Source: CAZDDI01 sp964504195 (lineage in GTDB: Bacteria > Chloroflexota > Anaerolineae > B4-G1 > SLSP01). From it: a DNA stretch of 64,000 nt. Each line of letters begins with the position of its first letter. Position 1 is the stretch's first letter. The stretch is from positions 1 to 64,000 of the forward strand of contig CAZDDI010000007.1 of NCBI GenBank assembly GCA_964504195.1. The letters run 5' to 3'. The notes under the pieces were generated by a model. It saw only the letters and a program-made list of their open reading frames with translations, had not been told where the DNA came from and did no database searches. The position numbers and the translations under genes are program-made. Below are positions 7,858 to 17,555 of the stretch, in pieces.

Positions 7858-9315
7858 ATGGATTTACTTAAACGCAGCGTGGTGTCTGTTAGTTGGAACA
7901 TGGGTGCTAACATCATCAGTGTGTTAGTTCTCTTTGCTCGGTCCATCATATTGGCGCGTTTATTACCGATTGCAGTCTTTGGTGTGTATTCCTTTGCCAG
8001 CTCTTGGGTCGCGCTCACCATTATTTTTGCCACCTTTGGCTTTGGGGCGGCATTTTTACACCGGTGTCGAGAAACGGAAGATGTGGAACAGGCAGCCGCA
8101 GCCCACTTTACCTTGACCCTTATCTTTGTGCTTGTATGGGCCGCACTAAATAGTATAGCTGCTGTGTTATTCACAACAGGACTAACGCGCACCGCACTGC
8201 TTTTTTTGATTGTGGTGCGTGGACTGGCTCAATTGACGGAAACGCCGCGCATGATTCTAGTGCGTCAGGTTATCCATCGCCGATTAGCCGTTATCGAGGC
8301 GGCGACGGACATTTTCTCAGCCATCACAGCTGTTTTGCTGGCGTGGCACGGCGCAGAAGTATGGGCTTTGTTGGCAACGGACGCTGTTGCGCTGTTGGTG
8401 ATGGTTATAGGGTTGTATGTCTGGCGTCCGTTTTGGCGGATGCGTTTTGCCTGGTCTTCACAAATTACTCGTTATTACTTGCGCTTTGGCGCTCAAAATG
8501 TAGGCGTGGCCGCCGTAACACGGGCATTGGATCGCCTGGATGATTTATGGACCGGATTTTACTTGGGTAAGGAGGCCCTGGGGTTTTACTCGCGGGCGTA
8601 TACGTTTGCCACTTATCCACGCCAGATATTGGCAACGCCTATCAACCAGGTAGTAACGGGAACCTACGCGGAATTGAAACATGATGCTCGGCGGTTATCC
8701 CAAGCTTTCTTTCGTAGCAATGCTTTATTAGTGCGCACCGGTTTTTATCTGGGCGGATTGCTTGCTTTGATTATTCCTGAGTTTATTTATCTGGTCATTG
8801 GAGTAAAATGGCTCCCAATGATGACAACTTTTCGGCTAATGCTACTTTTTACCTTGCTCGACCCTCTAAAAGCTACTATTGCTACGTTATTCACAGCCAT
8901 TGGGCACCCTAACATCGTTCTACGCATTCGGCTTATCCAACTTGCTATCATGGTGCCCGCGCTGTTTGTGATGGGGTTAATCTGGGGTATTGAGGGCGTA
9001 GCCCTGGCAGTGAACCTCATGCTGCTGGTGGGGTTGGCGCTATTATTACAAGCTGCACGTCGCTATGTGCAATTTTCTGTAAAGCGGTTGTTTGCTCTGC
9101 CGACCCTGGCGCTGACAGCCGGGTTGACGCTTGCTTTAACCGGCTTGTATGGGCTGGGCTGGGCCAACAGCGAGCCGAACTTGATAACAGCCATGCTTAA
9201 GGCTACGCTCTTTTCGCTACCTTACTTGCTCATTTTGTTACTGTGGGAACGCCAGGAAATTCTAGAAATAGTTGCTTTGATACGCCGAAAGTTCATGGGT
9301 AGCAGTATGGCTTGA
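7858..9315 (+). CDS. Oligosaccharide flippase, Wzx/MVF family
   Basis: A polytopic membrane protein of 485 residues with about 12-14 hydrophobic helices and the look of the polysaccharide biosynthesis (Wzx) branch of the MOP exporters. The opening segment (SWNMGANIISVLVLFARSI, then LARLLPIAVFGVYSFA) is typical, as are two repeats of six to seven helices with SRAYTFATYPRQI in the middle. It would move lipid-linked oligosaccharide across the cytoplasmic membrane. It lies between the two sugar-nucleotide gene sets and precedes the glycosyltransferases. The Shine-Dalgarno is weak (AGAG). No Wzy polymerase was recognised in the window. Confidence 0.85.
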   Translation: MDLLKRSVVSVSWNMGANIISVLVLFARSIILARLLPIAVFGVYSFASSWVALTIIFATFGFGAAFLHRCRETEDVEQAAAAHFTLTLIFVLVWAALNSIAAVLFTTGLTRTALLFLIVVRGLAQLTETPRMILVRQVIHRRLAVIEAATDIFSAITAVLLAWHGAEVWALLATDAVALLVMVIGLYVWRPFWRMRFAWSSQITRYYLRFGAQNVGVAAVTRALDRLDDLWTGFYLGKEALGFYSRAYTFATYPRQILATPINQVVTGTYAELKHDARRLSQAFFRSNALLVRTGFYLGGLLALIIPEFIYLVIGVKWLPMMTTFRLMLLFTLLDPLKATIATLFTAIGHPNIVLRIRLIQLAIMVPALFVMGLIWGIEGVALAVNLMLLVGLALLLQAARRYVQFSVKRLFALPTLALTAGLTLALTGLYGLGWANSEPNLITAMLKATLFSLPYLLILLLWERQEILEIVALIRRKFMGSSMA

Positions 9316-9336
9316 ATGCAAAGGAAGTATAATTTG

Positions 9337-11472
9337 ATGACCAATCCTGATAACTTACAAGAAATCCCCTGCGATTTATGCGGAAGTGCTGCGCAGCGAT
9401 TATTGTTCAACCGGGGGCGTAACGACGAGGCTATCAACAATGTCATTTGCCAACAGTGTGGATTGGTTTATGTTTCGCCGCGCCCGTCACAGACTGACGT
9501 GAATGCTACCTACCTGGAGGGTAACTTTTCCCTGGCAGCGCGAGGAGGGCATACTCCAACACCTGAAAAGTTCGTTCTTTCAGAGCGCGCTGCTTTTGCC
9601 CGTTTCCAAGCCTTAACTCAGGCCATAGACCTGACACAATTTGCTTCTGACAGTGCTTGCCTGGAGATTGGTTGTGGTGTAGGTAGTTTTTTACGCTTCA
9701 TGCACGGAGCAGGTTGGCGTGTCCAGGGTATTGAACCTGATCCTAACTATGCTCAGGCAGGTGAATCGGCTTATCATGTACCTATCTTATCTACTTTGTA
9801 TGAAACAACACCGTTCGCACGCGAATCTTTCGCCTTGATAGCCTCTTTTCATGTTTTGGAACATGTTCCTAGCCCCAAGGCGTTTCTTAGTAAAGTTTAC
9901 GAGGAATTACAGCCAAACGGATTACTGTTTCTGGAAGTCCCCTGTATTAACAGGCCCTATGGCGGTAATTTACCCCAATTCTTCTGGAGCGCGCATCTTT
10001 TTTCTTTCTCCGTCAACACATTGACCGGGTACTTGCAACAGGCTGGATTTGAGGTGGTGTGGCAAGGTTTTGCTGAGCATTTTCTGCAAATCATCGCTCG
10101 TAAAATTGTACCATCAACCGCAATGCCACCAGCTATGGTTTACCCGTTGGATGATCCCAATAGATTGTATCGGCGAACGCACCAATTATATTGGTGGTTT
10201 CAGCGGCAGCAGCGCACACCAATACGGTACATAGGTAAAGTAGTGCGCGGCATTCGGCGCTCTGTGAACACTATTCAAGAGGATCCTGCCGAATTCAAGG
10301 CTGGCGTACAGCGACTGACCCGACGTTTGCAAGTAGAAGTGCTTGGCCCTAAGTTAGCGCGCTTGCCATTGCCGACCATGAGGCCCAAATACCTCACTCA
10401 TTTTGGTACGCATGTGCCAGGAAACGCTGGGGATACGCTCTTGCTGCAAGCCGTGCGCGATGTATTCGACCATGTGCAGGGACGGAATCGCTGGCGGTTG
10501 GAACCGCTATGGGATGAAGTGACACCGCAAATAGTGCAACGCTTGAATTCGCGCGCGCGCGGTATCGTTATTGGTGGCGGTGGGTTACTACTGCGTGATA
10601 CCAATCCCAACCCCCAATCGGGTTGGCAGTGGCATTGCTCTACCCTTTTGATGCGGCAGATTGCTGTTCCCATTATCGTATTCGCCATTGGTTATAATCG
10701 TTTTCGCGGGCAGGAAGACTTTGCCCCGGTTTTTCGTGAAAACATAACGCAATTGGTCAGTCAGAGCGCCTTTTTTAGTTTGCGTAACTATGGTAGTATT
10801 TGTGCCTTGCATGATTATCTGCCGCCAGAACTGCACGAAAAGATTTTCTACCAACCCTGCCCCACAACAGTGTTGCGCTATTTTTACCCGGATTATGAGA
10901 GTGCTCTGTTTGCGCCAGATACGCCGCCACGTTTGGCGCTAAATGTGGCTTTTGATCGGCATCAACTCCGTTTTGCCGGGCGAGAGGATGAGATTCTCAC
11001 AAGTATTGCCCGGGCTATGCGGCGGGCCGCTGATCAGGGATGGGAAATTCATCTCGTCTTGCATAGCCGCGACGGTGATCATGTAATCCCCTGGCTGCTG
11101 CGTGAAAATGTACCTTATCAAATTACCACCTTGATCGGGCGTCCGGTAAATGAGATTCTGTCTTTTTACCAGCAAATTTCGCTTGCCGTGGGGATGCGCG
11201 GTCATAGTCAGATGATTCCTTTTGGTCAGGGCGTTCCCATTATTTCTTTGATTTCGCACGACAAGCTACGCTACTTTTTGGAGGATATCGGCCACGAGGA
11301 ATGGGGCGTAGATCTGCATGAGCCAGATTTGGTAGAACGGCTGACGGCTGCGATAGAGTGCGTGGCGAATGCCCCCCAGGTATTGCAGGCACAAATCTGG
11401 CAGGCGCAGCAGCAATTATGGCAGGTAACACAACACAATCTGCAACTGATTCAGGAGGCGTTGGCTGTATGA
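9337..11472 (+). CDS. Fusion: zinc-ribbon SAM methyltransferase + polysaccharide pyruvyl transferase
   Basis: A two-enzyme protein of 711 residues. The N-terminal part has a zinc ribbon (C12, C15, C38, C41) followed by a class I SAM fold (LEIGCGVGSFLRF near residue 109, FHVLEHVPSP further on), the layout of sugar or natural-product methyltransferases. From about residue 350 it becomes a polysaccharide pyruvyl transferase domain (CsaB/WcaK type): NAGDTLLLQ near 360, IGGGGLLL near 412, and MRGHSQMIPFGQGVP near 620. It probably decorates the exported glycan with a methyl group and a pyruvate ketal. The ATG at 9337 follows AAGGAAG; an in-frame ATG at 9316 lacks such a site. It overlaps neuA by four bases. 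Confidence 0.8.
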   Translation: MTNPDNLQEIPCDLCGSAAQRLLFNRGRNDEAINNVICQQCGLVYVSPRPSQTDVNATYLEGNFSLAARGGHTPTPEKFVLSERAAFARFQALTQAIDLTQFASDSACLEIGCGVGSFLRFMHGAGWRVQGIEPDPNYAQAGESAYHVPILSTLYETTPFARESFALIASFHVLEHVPSPKAFLSKVYEELQPNGLLFLEVPCINRPYGGNLPQFFWSAHLFSFSVNTLTGYLQQAGFEVVWQGFAEHFLQIIARKIVPSTAMPPAMVYPLDDPNRLYRRTHQLYWWFQRQQRTPIRYIGKVVRGIRRSVNTIQEDPAEFKAGVQRLTRRLQVEVLGPKLARLPLPTMRPKYLTHFGTHVPGNAGDTLLLQAVRDVFDHVQGRNRWRLEPLWDEVTPQIVQRLNSRARGIVIGGGGLLLRDTNPNPQSGWQWHCSTLLMRQIAVPIIVFAIGYNRFRGQEDFAPVFRENITQLVSQSAFFSLRNYGSICALHDYLPPELHEKIFYQPCPTTVLRYFYPDYESALFAPDTPPRLALNVAFDRHQLRFAGREDEILTSIARAMRRAADQGWEIHLVLHSRDGDHVIPWLLRENVPYQITTLIGRPVNEILSFYQQISLAVGMRGHSQMIPFGQGVPIISLISHDKLRYFLEDIGHEEWGVDLHEPDLVERLTAAIECVANAPQVLQAQIWQAQQQLWQVTQHNLQLIQEALAV

Positions 11473-12650
11473 ACACCATCTTAGCCATTATCCCGGCGCG
11501 GGGCGGCTCCAAAGGTGTCCCACGCAAAAATATCCGTTCGTTAGGGGGGAAGCCGCTCATCGCCTGGACTATTGAGGCGGCCCAGGCAGCGCCCCTGGTT
11601 AACCGCGTTCTGGTCTCCACCGACGATGTGGAAATCGCACGCGTCGCTCAGGATTATGGCGCAGATGTGTTGATGCGCCCTGCTGAACTTGCTACGGATA
11701 CCGCCTCCTCTGAGGCGGCGCTGCTACACGCGCTGGAAACACTTGCGGCTAACGAAGATTATCATCCCGACATTCTCGCTTTTTTGCAATGCACCTCTCC
11801 GCTGATGACTGCCGCAGATATTGATGGTACAATCCGGCTGGTGCAACAACAAGAATACGACAGCGCCGTTACTATGATCCCCTACCATTACTTTCTCTGG
11901 CGCGAGATGCGGGCGGGCGTGATGTGTGGTATCAACCATGAGGCCACGCGCCGTTTACGCCGCCAGGAACGGGAGCCAGAATTTCAGGAAGTGGGCGCGG
12001 TCTATGCGATGCGCGTCGCTGGCTTTCTAGCCTCCCGCTTCCGCTTTTTCGGGCGCATCGGTAAATATGTAATTTCCCCGCTGCACGCCTTTGAGATTGA
12101 TGAACCGGCAGATTGGCCGGTGGCAGAAGCCTTGTTAGCAGGTAGCGGGCGGACAACGGTAGCTACCCCGCCGCCGGACGAGCGACTGGCGGCCATTCGC
12201 GCGATAGTCACAGACTTTGATGGGGTGCTGACCGATAACAGGGTACTGGTAGATGAAAACGGGCGTGAGGCAGTGGTGTGTCACCGGGGCGACGGTTGGG
12301 GTATAGACTTGCTTAAAAAAGCCGGTTATCTCGTCGCCTGTATCAGCACAGAGATCAATCCGGTTGTGGCGGCTCGCTGCCAGAAGCTCGGTATTCCTTA
12401 CTGGCAAGGACAGACCGACAAACTCTCCGCCTTGACCGATTTTCTAACAGCGCATGGTTTGTCGGCGGATGCGTGCCTGTATGTGGGCAACGATACCAAC
12501 GACGCCGCCTGTCTACAGTATGCCGGCATAGCCGTTGTGCCGCAAGATGCCGCTCCAGAAGTGCAGTCTTTGGCGCATTGGGTAACGGCCAACCGGGGCG
12601 GGGAAGGCGTGTTGCGCGAAATTGCTCGTCATTTTATCACCACTTCGTAA
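11469..12650 (+). CDS. neuA: Fusion: CMP-nonulosonate cytidylyltransferase (NeuA) + KdsC-like HAD phosphatase
   Basis: A 393-residue protein. Residues 1-230 are an acylneuraminate cytidylyltransferase with the opening IIPARGGSKGVPRKNI, which binds CTP, and LQCTSPL further on. From about residue 245 there is a C0-type HAD phosphatase domain with TDFDGVLTD near 248 and VGNDTNDAACL near 340, like KdsC or the phosphatase half of some NeuA proteins. The first half activates a nonulosonic acid with CMP. The second may remove the 9-phosphate made if the neighbouring NeuB uses a 6-phosphosugar. The start ATG is inside the previous stop (ATGA). The sugar (Neu5Ac, legionaminate, or 9-P form) cannot be told from sequence alone. 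Confidence 0.88.
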   Translation: MNTILAIIPARGGSKGVPRKNIRSLGGKPLIAWTIEAAQAAPLVNRVLVSTDDVEIARVAQDYGADVLMRPAELATDTASSEAALLHALETLAANEDYHPDILAFLQCTSPLMTAADIDGTIRLVQQQEYDSAVTMIPYHYFLWREMRAGVMCGINHEATRRLRRQEREPEFQEVGAVYAMRVAGFLASRFRFFGRIGKYVISPLHAFEIDEPADWPVAEALLAGSGRTTVATPPPDERLAAIRAIVTDFDGVLTDNRVLVDENGREAVVCHRGDGWGIDLLKKAGYLVACISTEINPVVAARCQKLGIPYWQGQTDKLSALTDFLTAHGLSADACLYVGNDTNDAACLQYAGIAVVPQDAAPEVQSLAHWVTANRGGEGVLREIARHFITTS

Positions 12651-12678
12651 CATCGGGAACATTAAGAGGAGTGCTTGT

Positions 12679-13725
12679 ATGACCACAATAGTTATTGGTG
12701 AACGACTTATCGGTGATGAACAACCCTGCCTCATTATTGCTGAAGCCGGCATCAATCATCAAGGTGACATTCGCATTGCCCAGCAGCTTATTGACGTGGC
12801 CGCCGAAGCGGGTGCGGATGTGGTGAAATTCCAAAAACGCACCATCTCGCGCATCTTGACCGCTGCCGGGTTAAATGCCGCTTACGATAATCGCAACAGC
12901 TTTGGCAAAACCTATGGCGAACACAAGCACGCTCTGGAACTGGACAAAGACGCTTATCACGAGCTGCAATCCTACGCTAATGCTAAGGGGTTGATTTTCA
13001 TGGCCTCTGCCTGGGATGAGGAGAGCGTGGATTTTCTGGAAGAACTGAGCATACCGGCGCACAAGGTAGCCTCTGCGGACGTGACCAACTTGCCATTGCT
13101 GATCTATATGGCGCAAACTGGCAAACCTATCTTTCTCTCCACCGGCATGAGCGAGCTGGAAGAAATTGACCGTGCCGTGGAAACTTTGCGGCGCTATACT
13201 GACCAGCTGGTGTTGCTACAATGCACTTCTACCTATCCTAGCGAATTTGACCAGATCAATTTGCGCGTCATTCCCGCTTACCGCGAGCGCTACCAGACGT
13301 TGGTTGGTTATTCTGGGCATGAGAAGGGGATCGCTATTCCTATTGGCGCGGTAGCGTTGGGCGCATGTGTGGTAGAACGTCACTTTACACTGGATCGCAC
13401 CATGAAAGGGGGCGATCATGCCGCGTCGTTGGAGCCGATTGGTTTGCAGAAGCTGGTGCGCGATATTCGTGCTTTGGAAGCAGCTATGGGAGATGGTGTA
13501 AAGCAAATTTATGATGCAGAATGGCCCATTCGCCACAAATTGGCGAAGAGTGTTGTTACAGCCGTTCCCATTCTCCCTGCTACCCCTATCACCCGCGCCA
13601 TGCTTACCACCAAAGGGCCGGGTAATGGCATCTCTGCCGCCCGCCTGGAAAGCCTGATTGGACTGACGACCACGCGCCTTGTGCCAGCCGATACGGTGTT
13701 ACAGGAGAGCGATATTGCCTGGTGA
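12679..13725 (+). CDS. neuB: N-acetylneuraminate (or related nonulosonate) synthase NeuB
   Basis: NeuB condenses phosphoenolpyruvate with an N-acetylated hexosamine to give a nine-carbon sialic-type acid. The 348-residue protein has the expected TIM barrel (EAGINHQGD, GADVVKFQKRT, ILTAAGL). It has LSTGMSELEEI, LLQCTSTYPS, GYSGHEKGI and VERHFTLDRTMKGGDH. It ends in an antifreeze/SAF-like tail (AKSVV..., ITRAML). AGAGGAG precedes the ATG at 12679 by seven bases. Placement behind a NeuA-phosphatase fusion supports a Neu5Ac-9-P or related route. No NeuC epimerase is in view. Confidence 0.92.
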   Translation: MTTIVIGERLIGDEQPCLIIAEAGINHQGDIRIAQQLIDVAAEAGADVVKFQKRTISRILTAAGLNAAYDNRNSFGKTYGEHKHALELDKDAYHELQSYANAKGLIFMASAWDEESVDFLEELSIPAHKVASADVTNLPLLIYMAQTGKPIFLSTGMSELEEIDRAVETLRRYTDQLVLLQCTSTYPSEFDQINLRVIPAYRERYQTLVGYSGHEKGIAIPIGAVALGACVVERHFTLDRTMKGGDHAASLEPIGLQKLVRDIRALEAAMGDGVKQIYDAEWPIRHKLAKSVVTAVPILPATPITRAMLTTKGPGNGISAARLESLIGLTTTRLVPADTVLQESDIAW

Positions 13726-15490
13726 ACATCCCCGGCTCAATCTGAATCGCCCTGGTAGGGAAATTGAGATAGGCAACGAATGCTTTGCGCTGCGTGAGTT
13801 TAGCAGCGTGGATTGTCTGCGCGCCCAATATCCGGCCATTATGCAAGAAGCGTATACGCTTTATCAATGTCTGGCGCTGAATTCACCCACCACATTTAGT
13901 TACAAAGGTATTGCGTTATTGCCGCTCATGCAAAGGCATATAACGACAGCTTTTGTGCAAGCTCTGACCCAAACTGCTTATACCCAGTCTTTTTTTCAAA
14001 AACAACGCCCCGCGCAACTCATCTCATCAAGCAAGTCTACGACGTGCGTTTTAGACCTTGCTGCACAACGCTCTGGCAGTGAAACAAAAATCATCGGCCC
14101 TGCAACCACTCTGCGTGAACAGCTGGAAATGCCACGGCACTTAATGGAAAACGTATTGCGCAGCCTCTATTATTTACCCCGGCTTGCCCCACTGCTTAAC
14201 CAGCATCGGCAGATTTCACCGCCAAAATTCCACCAGAGACGTTTGCTTTTCCATCCCTACTATCGTAATCACTTACCCACTTTTTTGCCACTCATTCGCA
14301 AATTGCAAGCTTCTGGCAAATATGACCTGCTCGTTTCTGGGGCTGATACCAACACGCTCCGGCGCGGTGATGTAGATCCAACGCCTCTGCAATCACTGAC
14401 GATACCTTATCTGCCATTTGAAACAGCCATTTCGCGATCGCAGCTCCTCTCCAGCATGGCGCACGCCATTTGGCTTACTGCCAAACTGGGGTGGCAATAC
14501 CGCCAAATTCAAAACTGGCGATTATTGCCCATAGATGTCGCAACCCGCGATGTTGTCCAACCGCTTGTGGTTGACTTGATAGAGACACGTTTGCCTAAAA
14601 TTTTACTTTATATAGATATGGCTGAGAATCTTTATCAGCAATTACAACCTGATTTGGTCATTGTCGCGGATGAAGCATTGCCACTTCTAGGTCGTATTGC
14701 TTTGCATACTGCGCAACAGCAGCGCATCCCCACGCTAACTATACAGCACGGGCTGTTGCTGAATGACCCAGCCTATTATGGCCCTACATTAGCCGACCGG
14801 TTTGCTTTATGGGGGGAAGCCGCCTACACGTTTTTGCAGGCGCATGGCGGAACCCCAGAGAAGCTGATTTGTGTTGGCGCAACCCGCTTTCAACAAACCT
14901 CTCAAGAACTGAAATCATTGGAATTAACGTACACATTAGGGTTGCCTCCACAAACAAAGATCGTACTATTTTTGAGCCAACCCGCCGGTCACGACATTTC
15001 AGCGGAAGCTAACCTGGCAACTGTGCGCTCTTTGGCGACGACCATCAGCCAACTACCCGATTATCATTTGTTGATTAAGCCTCACCCGGCGCAATCTACA
15101 TCGGAAATCAATGCGTGGCGGTCCATCATAGAGCAAATGCCCGCAACCATTCAATCTGATTTGCCTTTACATGCGGCTATATTGGGCGCGGATTTATCTG
15201 TTACGGTATTTTCTACAGCCGGACTAGAGGTGCTTTGGCTAGACCGCCCCTTGCTCACCATCAACCTCACCGACCGCCCTGATCTCATTCCGTATGCGGC
15301 ATCGGGCGCGGCAGTAGCTGCCTATAGCGCCGAGGAAGTATTACCCGCGTTACAGCAAGCCCTTGACCCTGCCGACCAGCAACGCCGCGCTCCTGCCCGT
15401 CGCCAGTTTGTGGAGGAGCATCTGGGGGTGCAGGATGACCGTGCTCTTGATCGCCTCGTTGCGCTTATTGAGCAGATGGTGCAAGTATGA
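13715..15490 (+). CDS. Putative GT-B capsule-type glycosyltransferase
   Basis: A 591-residue protein without a confident family. The C-terminal half has GT-B-like features seen in CDP-glycerol/capsule transferases and some sialyltransferases. A TIQHGLLL segment lies near residue 345 and LLIKPHPAQS near residue 455. A late SVTVFSTAGLEVLWLDRPLL block would form the nucleotide-binding side. The gene probably starts at TTG 13715, because AGGAG lies seven bases upstream and it overlaps neuB by 11 bases; there is no nearer ATG in frame. Its position right after neuA and neuB makes it a candidate for the transferase that uses the CMP-activated sugar, but this is inference. Confidence 0.6.
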   Translation: MPGEHPRLNLNRPGREIEIGNECFALREFSSVDCLRAQYPAIMQEAYTLYQCLALNSPTTFSYKGIALLPLMQRHITTAFVQALTQTAYTQSFFQKQRPAQLISSSKSTTCVLDLAAQRSGSETKIIGPATTLREQLEMPRHLMENVLRSLYYLPRLAPLLNQHRQISPPKFHQRRLLFHPYYRNHLPTFLPLIRKLQASGKYDLLVSGADTNTLRRGDVDPTPLQSLTIPYLPFETAISRSQLLSSMAHAIWLTAKLGWQYRQIQNWRLLPIDVATRDVVQPLVVDLIETRLPKILLYIDMAENLYQQLQPDLVIVADEALPLLGRIALHTAQQQRIPTLTIQHGLLLNDPAYYGPTLADRFALWGEAAYTFLQAHGGTPEKLICVGATRFQQTSQELKSLELTYTLGLPPQTKIVLFLSQPAGHDISAEANLATVRSLATTISQLPDYHLLIKPHPAQSTSEINAWRSIIEQMPATIQSDLPLHAAILGADLSVTVFSTAGLEVLWLDRPLLTINLTDRPDLIPYAASGAAVAAYSAEEVLPALQQALDPADQQRRAPARRQFVEEHLGVQDDRALDRLVALIEQMVQV

Positions 15491-16407
15491 TCCCTCTTTC
15501 CATTATTATCCTCAACTGGAATACCGCGGATTTACTGCTGACCTGCTTGCACAGCATTCAGACGCATCTTACTCTCGACTACGAAATCATCGTTGTAGAC
15601 AACGCTTCTGCCGATGATAGCGTAGCGCAGGTGCGCGTCCACTTTCCCCAGGTACGCCTGTTACCCCAAACCGAGAATCTCGGTTTCAGCCGTGGCAACA
15701 ACATCGGGCTGGCTGCGGCGCAAGGACTATATCTGTTGCTACTCAATCCAGATACGGAAATACGCCCCGGCGCTTTAGAAGCCTTGATTGCATTTATGGA
15801 AACTCACGAGCGTGCCGGCATGGCCGGGCCAACGCTATGGAATCCTGATGGTTCTTTGCAACCCTCCACCTCGCCTTTGCCGGGCTTGTGGACCGAGTTT
15901 TTGCGCCAAACGATGCTTTTCCGCCTCTTGCCAACGTCCGCAATGCGCGCGGCTCTGGATAACAAAACTCGTCGCGTCGTCAACATCACTGGCGCGGCGT
16001 TATGTGTGCGTCGCGCGTGCCTCTCGCAAATTGGGCCACTCGATGAGCAAATTTTTATGTTTTATGAAGATACCGATTGGTGTAAGCGGGCTGGAGATGC
16101 AGGTTGGGAACTCTGGTTTGTAGCTTGTCCAGGCGTGATGCATATCAAAGCCGCTGCAAGCATTCGCTTTGCCCGCACACGCACCTTGCTAGATAGCCAG
16201 CGCAGTGCCATTTACTATTTTCGCAAACACTATGGGTATTCCGCCATCTTTTGGTTGCGCTTGATTGCCCTTTGTGGTGCAAGCGCGCGCGGATTATGGG
16301 CCTTGCTTAATTGGCTAAGAAACCAAAATCGAGCGGATCAACAAGAACGGCTCCTAGCTTATGCACGGATGCTGACTTGGGCACTTAGCGGGAAAGGACT
16401 GGATTGA
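15487..16407 (+). CDS. Glycosyltransferase family 2 (rhamnosyltransferase-like)
   Basis: A GT-A fold transferase of 306 residues. It opens with PLSIIILNWNTADLLLTCL, has IVVDNASADDS and NLGFSRGNNIGL, and the metal-binding LLNPDTEIRPG segment. The later FMFYEDTDWCKRAG block is the acceptor-side motif typical of WbbL-like GT2 enzymes. It shares ATGA with the preceding gene. Sugar donor and acceptor cannot be told from sequence. Confidence 0.85.
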   Translation: MIPLSIIILNWNTADLLLTCLHSIQTHLTLDYEIIVVDNASADDSVAQVRVHFPQVRLLPQTENLGFSRGNNIGLAAAQGLYLLLLNPDTEIRPGALEALIAFMETHERAGMAGPTLWNPDGSLQPSTSPLPGLWTEFLRQTMLFRLLPTSAMRAALDNKTRRVVNITGAALCVRRACLSQIGPLDEQIFMFYEDTDWCKRAGDAGWELWFVACPGVMHIKAAASIRFARTRTLLDSQRSAIYYFRKHYGYSAIFWLRLIALCGASARGLWALLNWLRNQNRADQQERLLAYARMLTWALSGKGLD

Positions 16408-16409
16408 CC

Positions 16410-17555
16410 ATGCCCTCTTTGTTATTCGATGCGCGGCTCATATTGTCCAAACCCACCGGTATTGGACAGTACATTGCTTCCTTGTTGCCTGAACTGTGGC
16501 AACAAGCGAGTGATTGGCGCATTCACCTGCTGCGGGGACTGCACCCCTGGCCCGGTTATGGCGTAACTGAGTGGCAAGCACCCAATTTGATACAGCATAT
16601 CACTAACGAGCGGCACATGACGTTACGCCAACATTGGACAATACCCCGGTTGGCAAAACAATTGGGCGTTGATTTGGTACATTATCCGCATTTTGATGCG
16701 CCTGTATTGTACCAGCCTGTACCGGTGATCACGACGCTTTATGACGCCAAATATCTGGTACGGCCAGATTTTTTCACCAACTTGAGCCAGTTGAAACGTG
16801 TCTACATGCGCTTCTGCTTTGCTCAGACGCTGCGCCGCGCTGCTGGTGTCATTGCTATCTCCCAGGCAACAGCTCAGGATATGCGCCGTTTGTTTGGTGA
16901 ACTTATGTCACCATTGCAAGTGATTTACCTGGCAGCGGACAGCCAGTTCCAGCCAGTAGCGGCAGAGGCCATGGTAGCTTTTCGGGAGCGGCATGGGTTG
17001 CAACGCCCTTTTATTCTAACTGTAGGTGAGCGTCGCTCTCACAAAAATCACTTGGGACTGCTGCAAGCCTACGCGCAAAGCCAAAGCCGCTACACCCATG
17101 ATCTCGTTATCATCGGGCAACCCTACCAGGATTACACCGCACCGGAAGATTTTGTACAAGCCAATAAACTGGAAACGCAAGTACATTTTCTCAGCAACGT
17201 CGCATTTTCCGAACTTATCGCTGCATACACTGCCGCCGATTTGTTTATGTTGATTTCCTTTTATGAAGGGTTCGGCTTACCGATTTTAGAAGCCATGGCC
17301 TGCGGGACGCCCGTGATTGCCTCGAACACAACCGCAACCAGAGAAATCACTGGCGATGGCGGGTTACAAGTCAACCCTACCGATACCAACGAGATCGCCA
17401 CAGCTATTGATACCCTTTTGACAAATCCTCAGCTAAGAGCCGAGCAGATAAAACGTGGTTTTGCCTGGCAAAAGCAATTTACTTGGAAGCGAACAGCAGA
17501 ACACACCCTAGCCGTGTACGAAAAGGTTTTGCAAGCCTATGGTAGATCAAAATAG
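16410..17555 (+). CDS. Glycosyltransferase family 4
   Basis: A GT-B retaining glycosyltransferase of 381 residues. The N-terminal Rossmann domain contains SKPTGIGQYIASLLPEL. The C-terminal domain has FILTVGERRSHKNHLGLL and the donor-binding FYEGFGLPILEAMACGTPVI (EX7E type). The ATG at 16410 is preferred, with AAAGGA upstream; a TTG six bases earlier is possible. It overlaps the next gene by 17 bases. Confidence 0.85.
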   Translation: MPSLLFDARLILSKPTGIGQYIASLLPELWQQASDWRIHLLRGLHPWPGYGVTEWQAPNLIQHITNERHMTLRQHWTIPRLAKQLGVDLVHYPHFDAPVLYQPVPVITTLYDAKYLVRPDFFTNLSQLKRVYMRFCFAQTLRRAAGVIAISQATAQDMRRLFGELMSPLQVIYLAADSQFQPVAAEAMVAFRERHGLQRPFILTVGERRSHKNHLGLLQAYAQSQSRYTHDLVIIGQPYQDYTAPEDFVQANKLETQVHFLSNVAFSELIAAYTAADLFMLISFYEGFGLPILEAMACGTPVIASNTTATREITGDGGLQVNPTDTNEIATAIDTLLTNPQLRAEQIKRGFAWQKQFTWKRTAEHTLAVYEKVLQAYGRSK

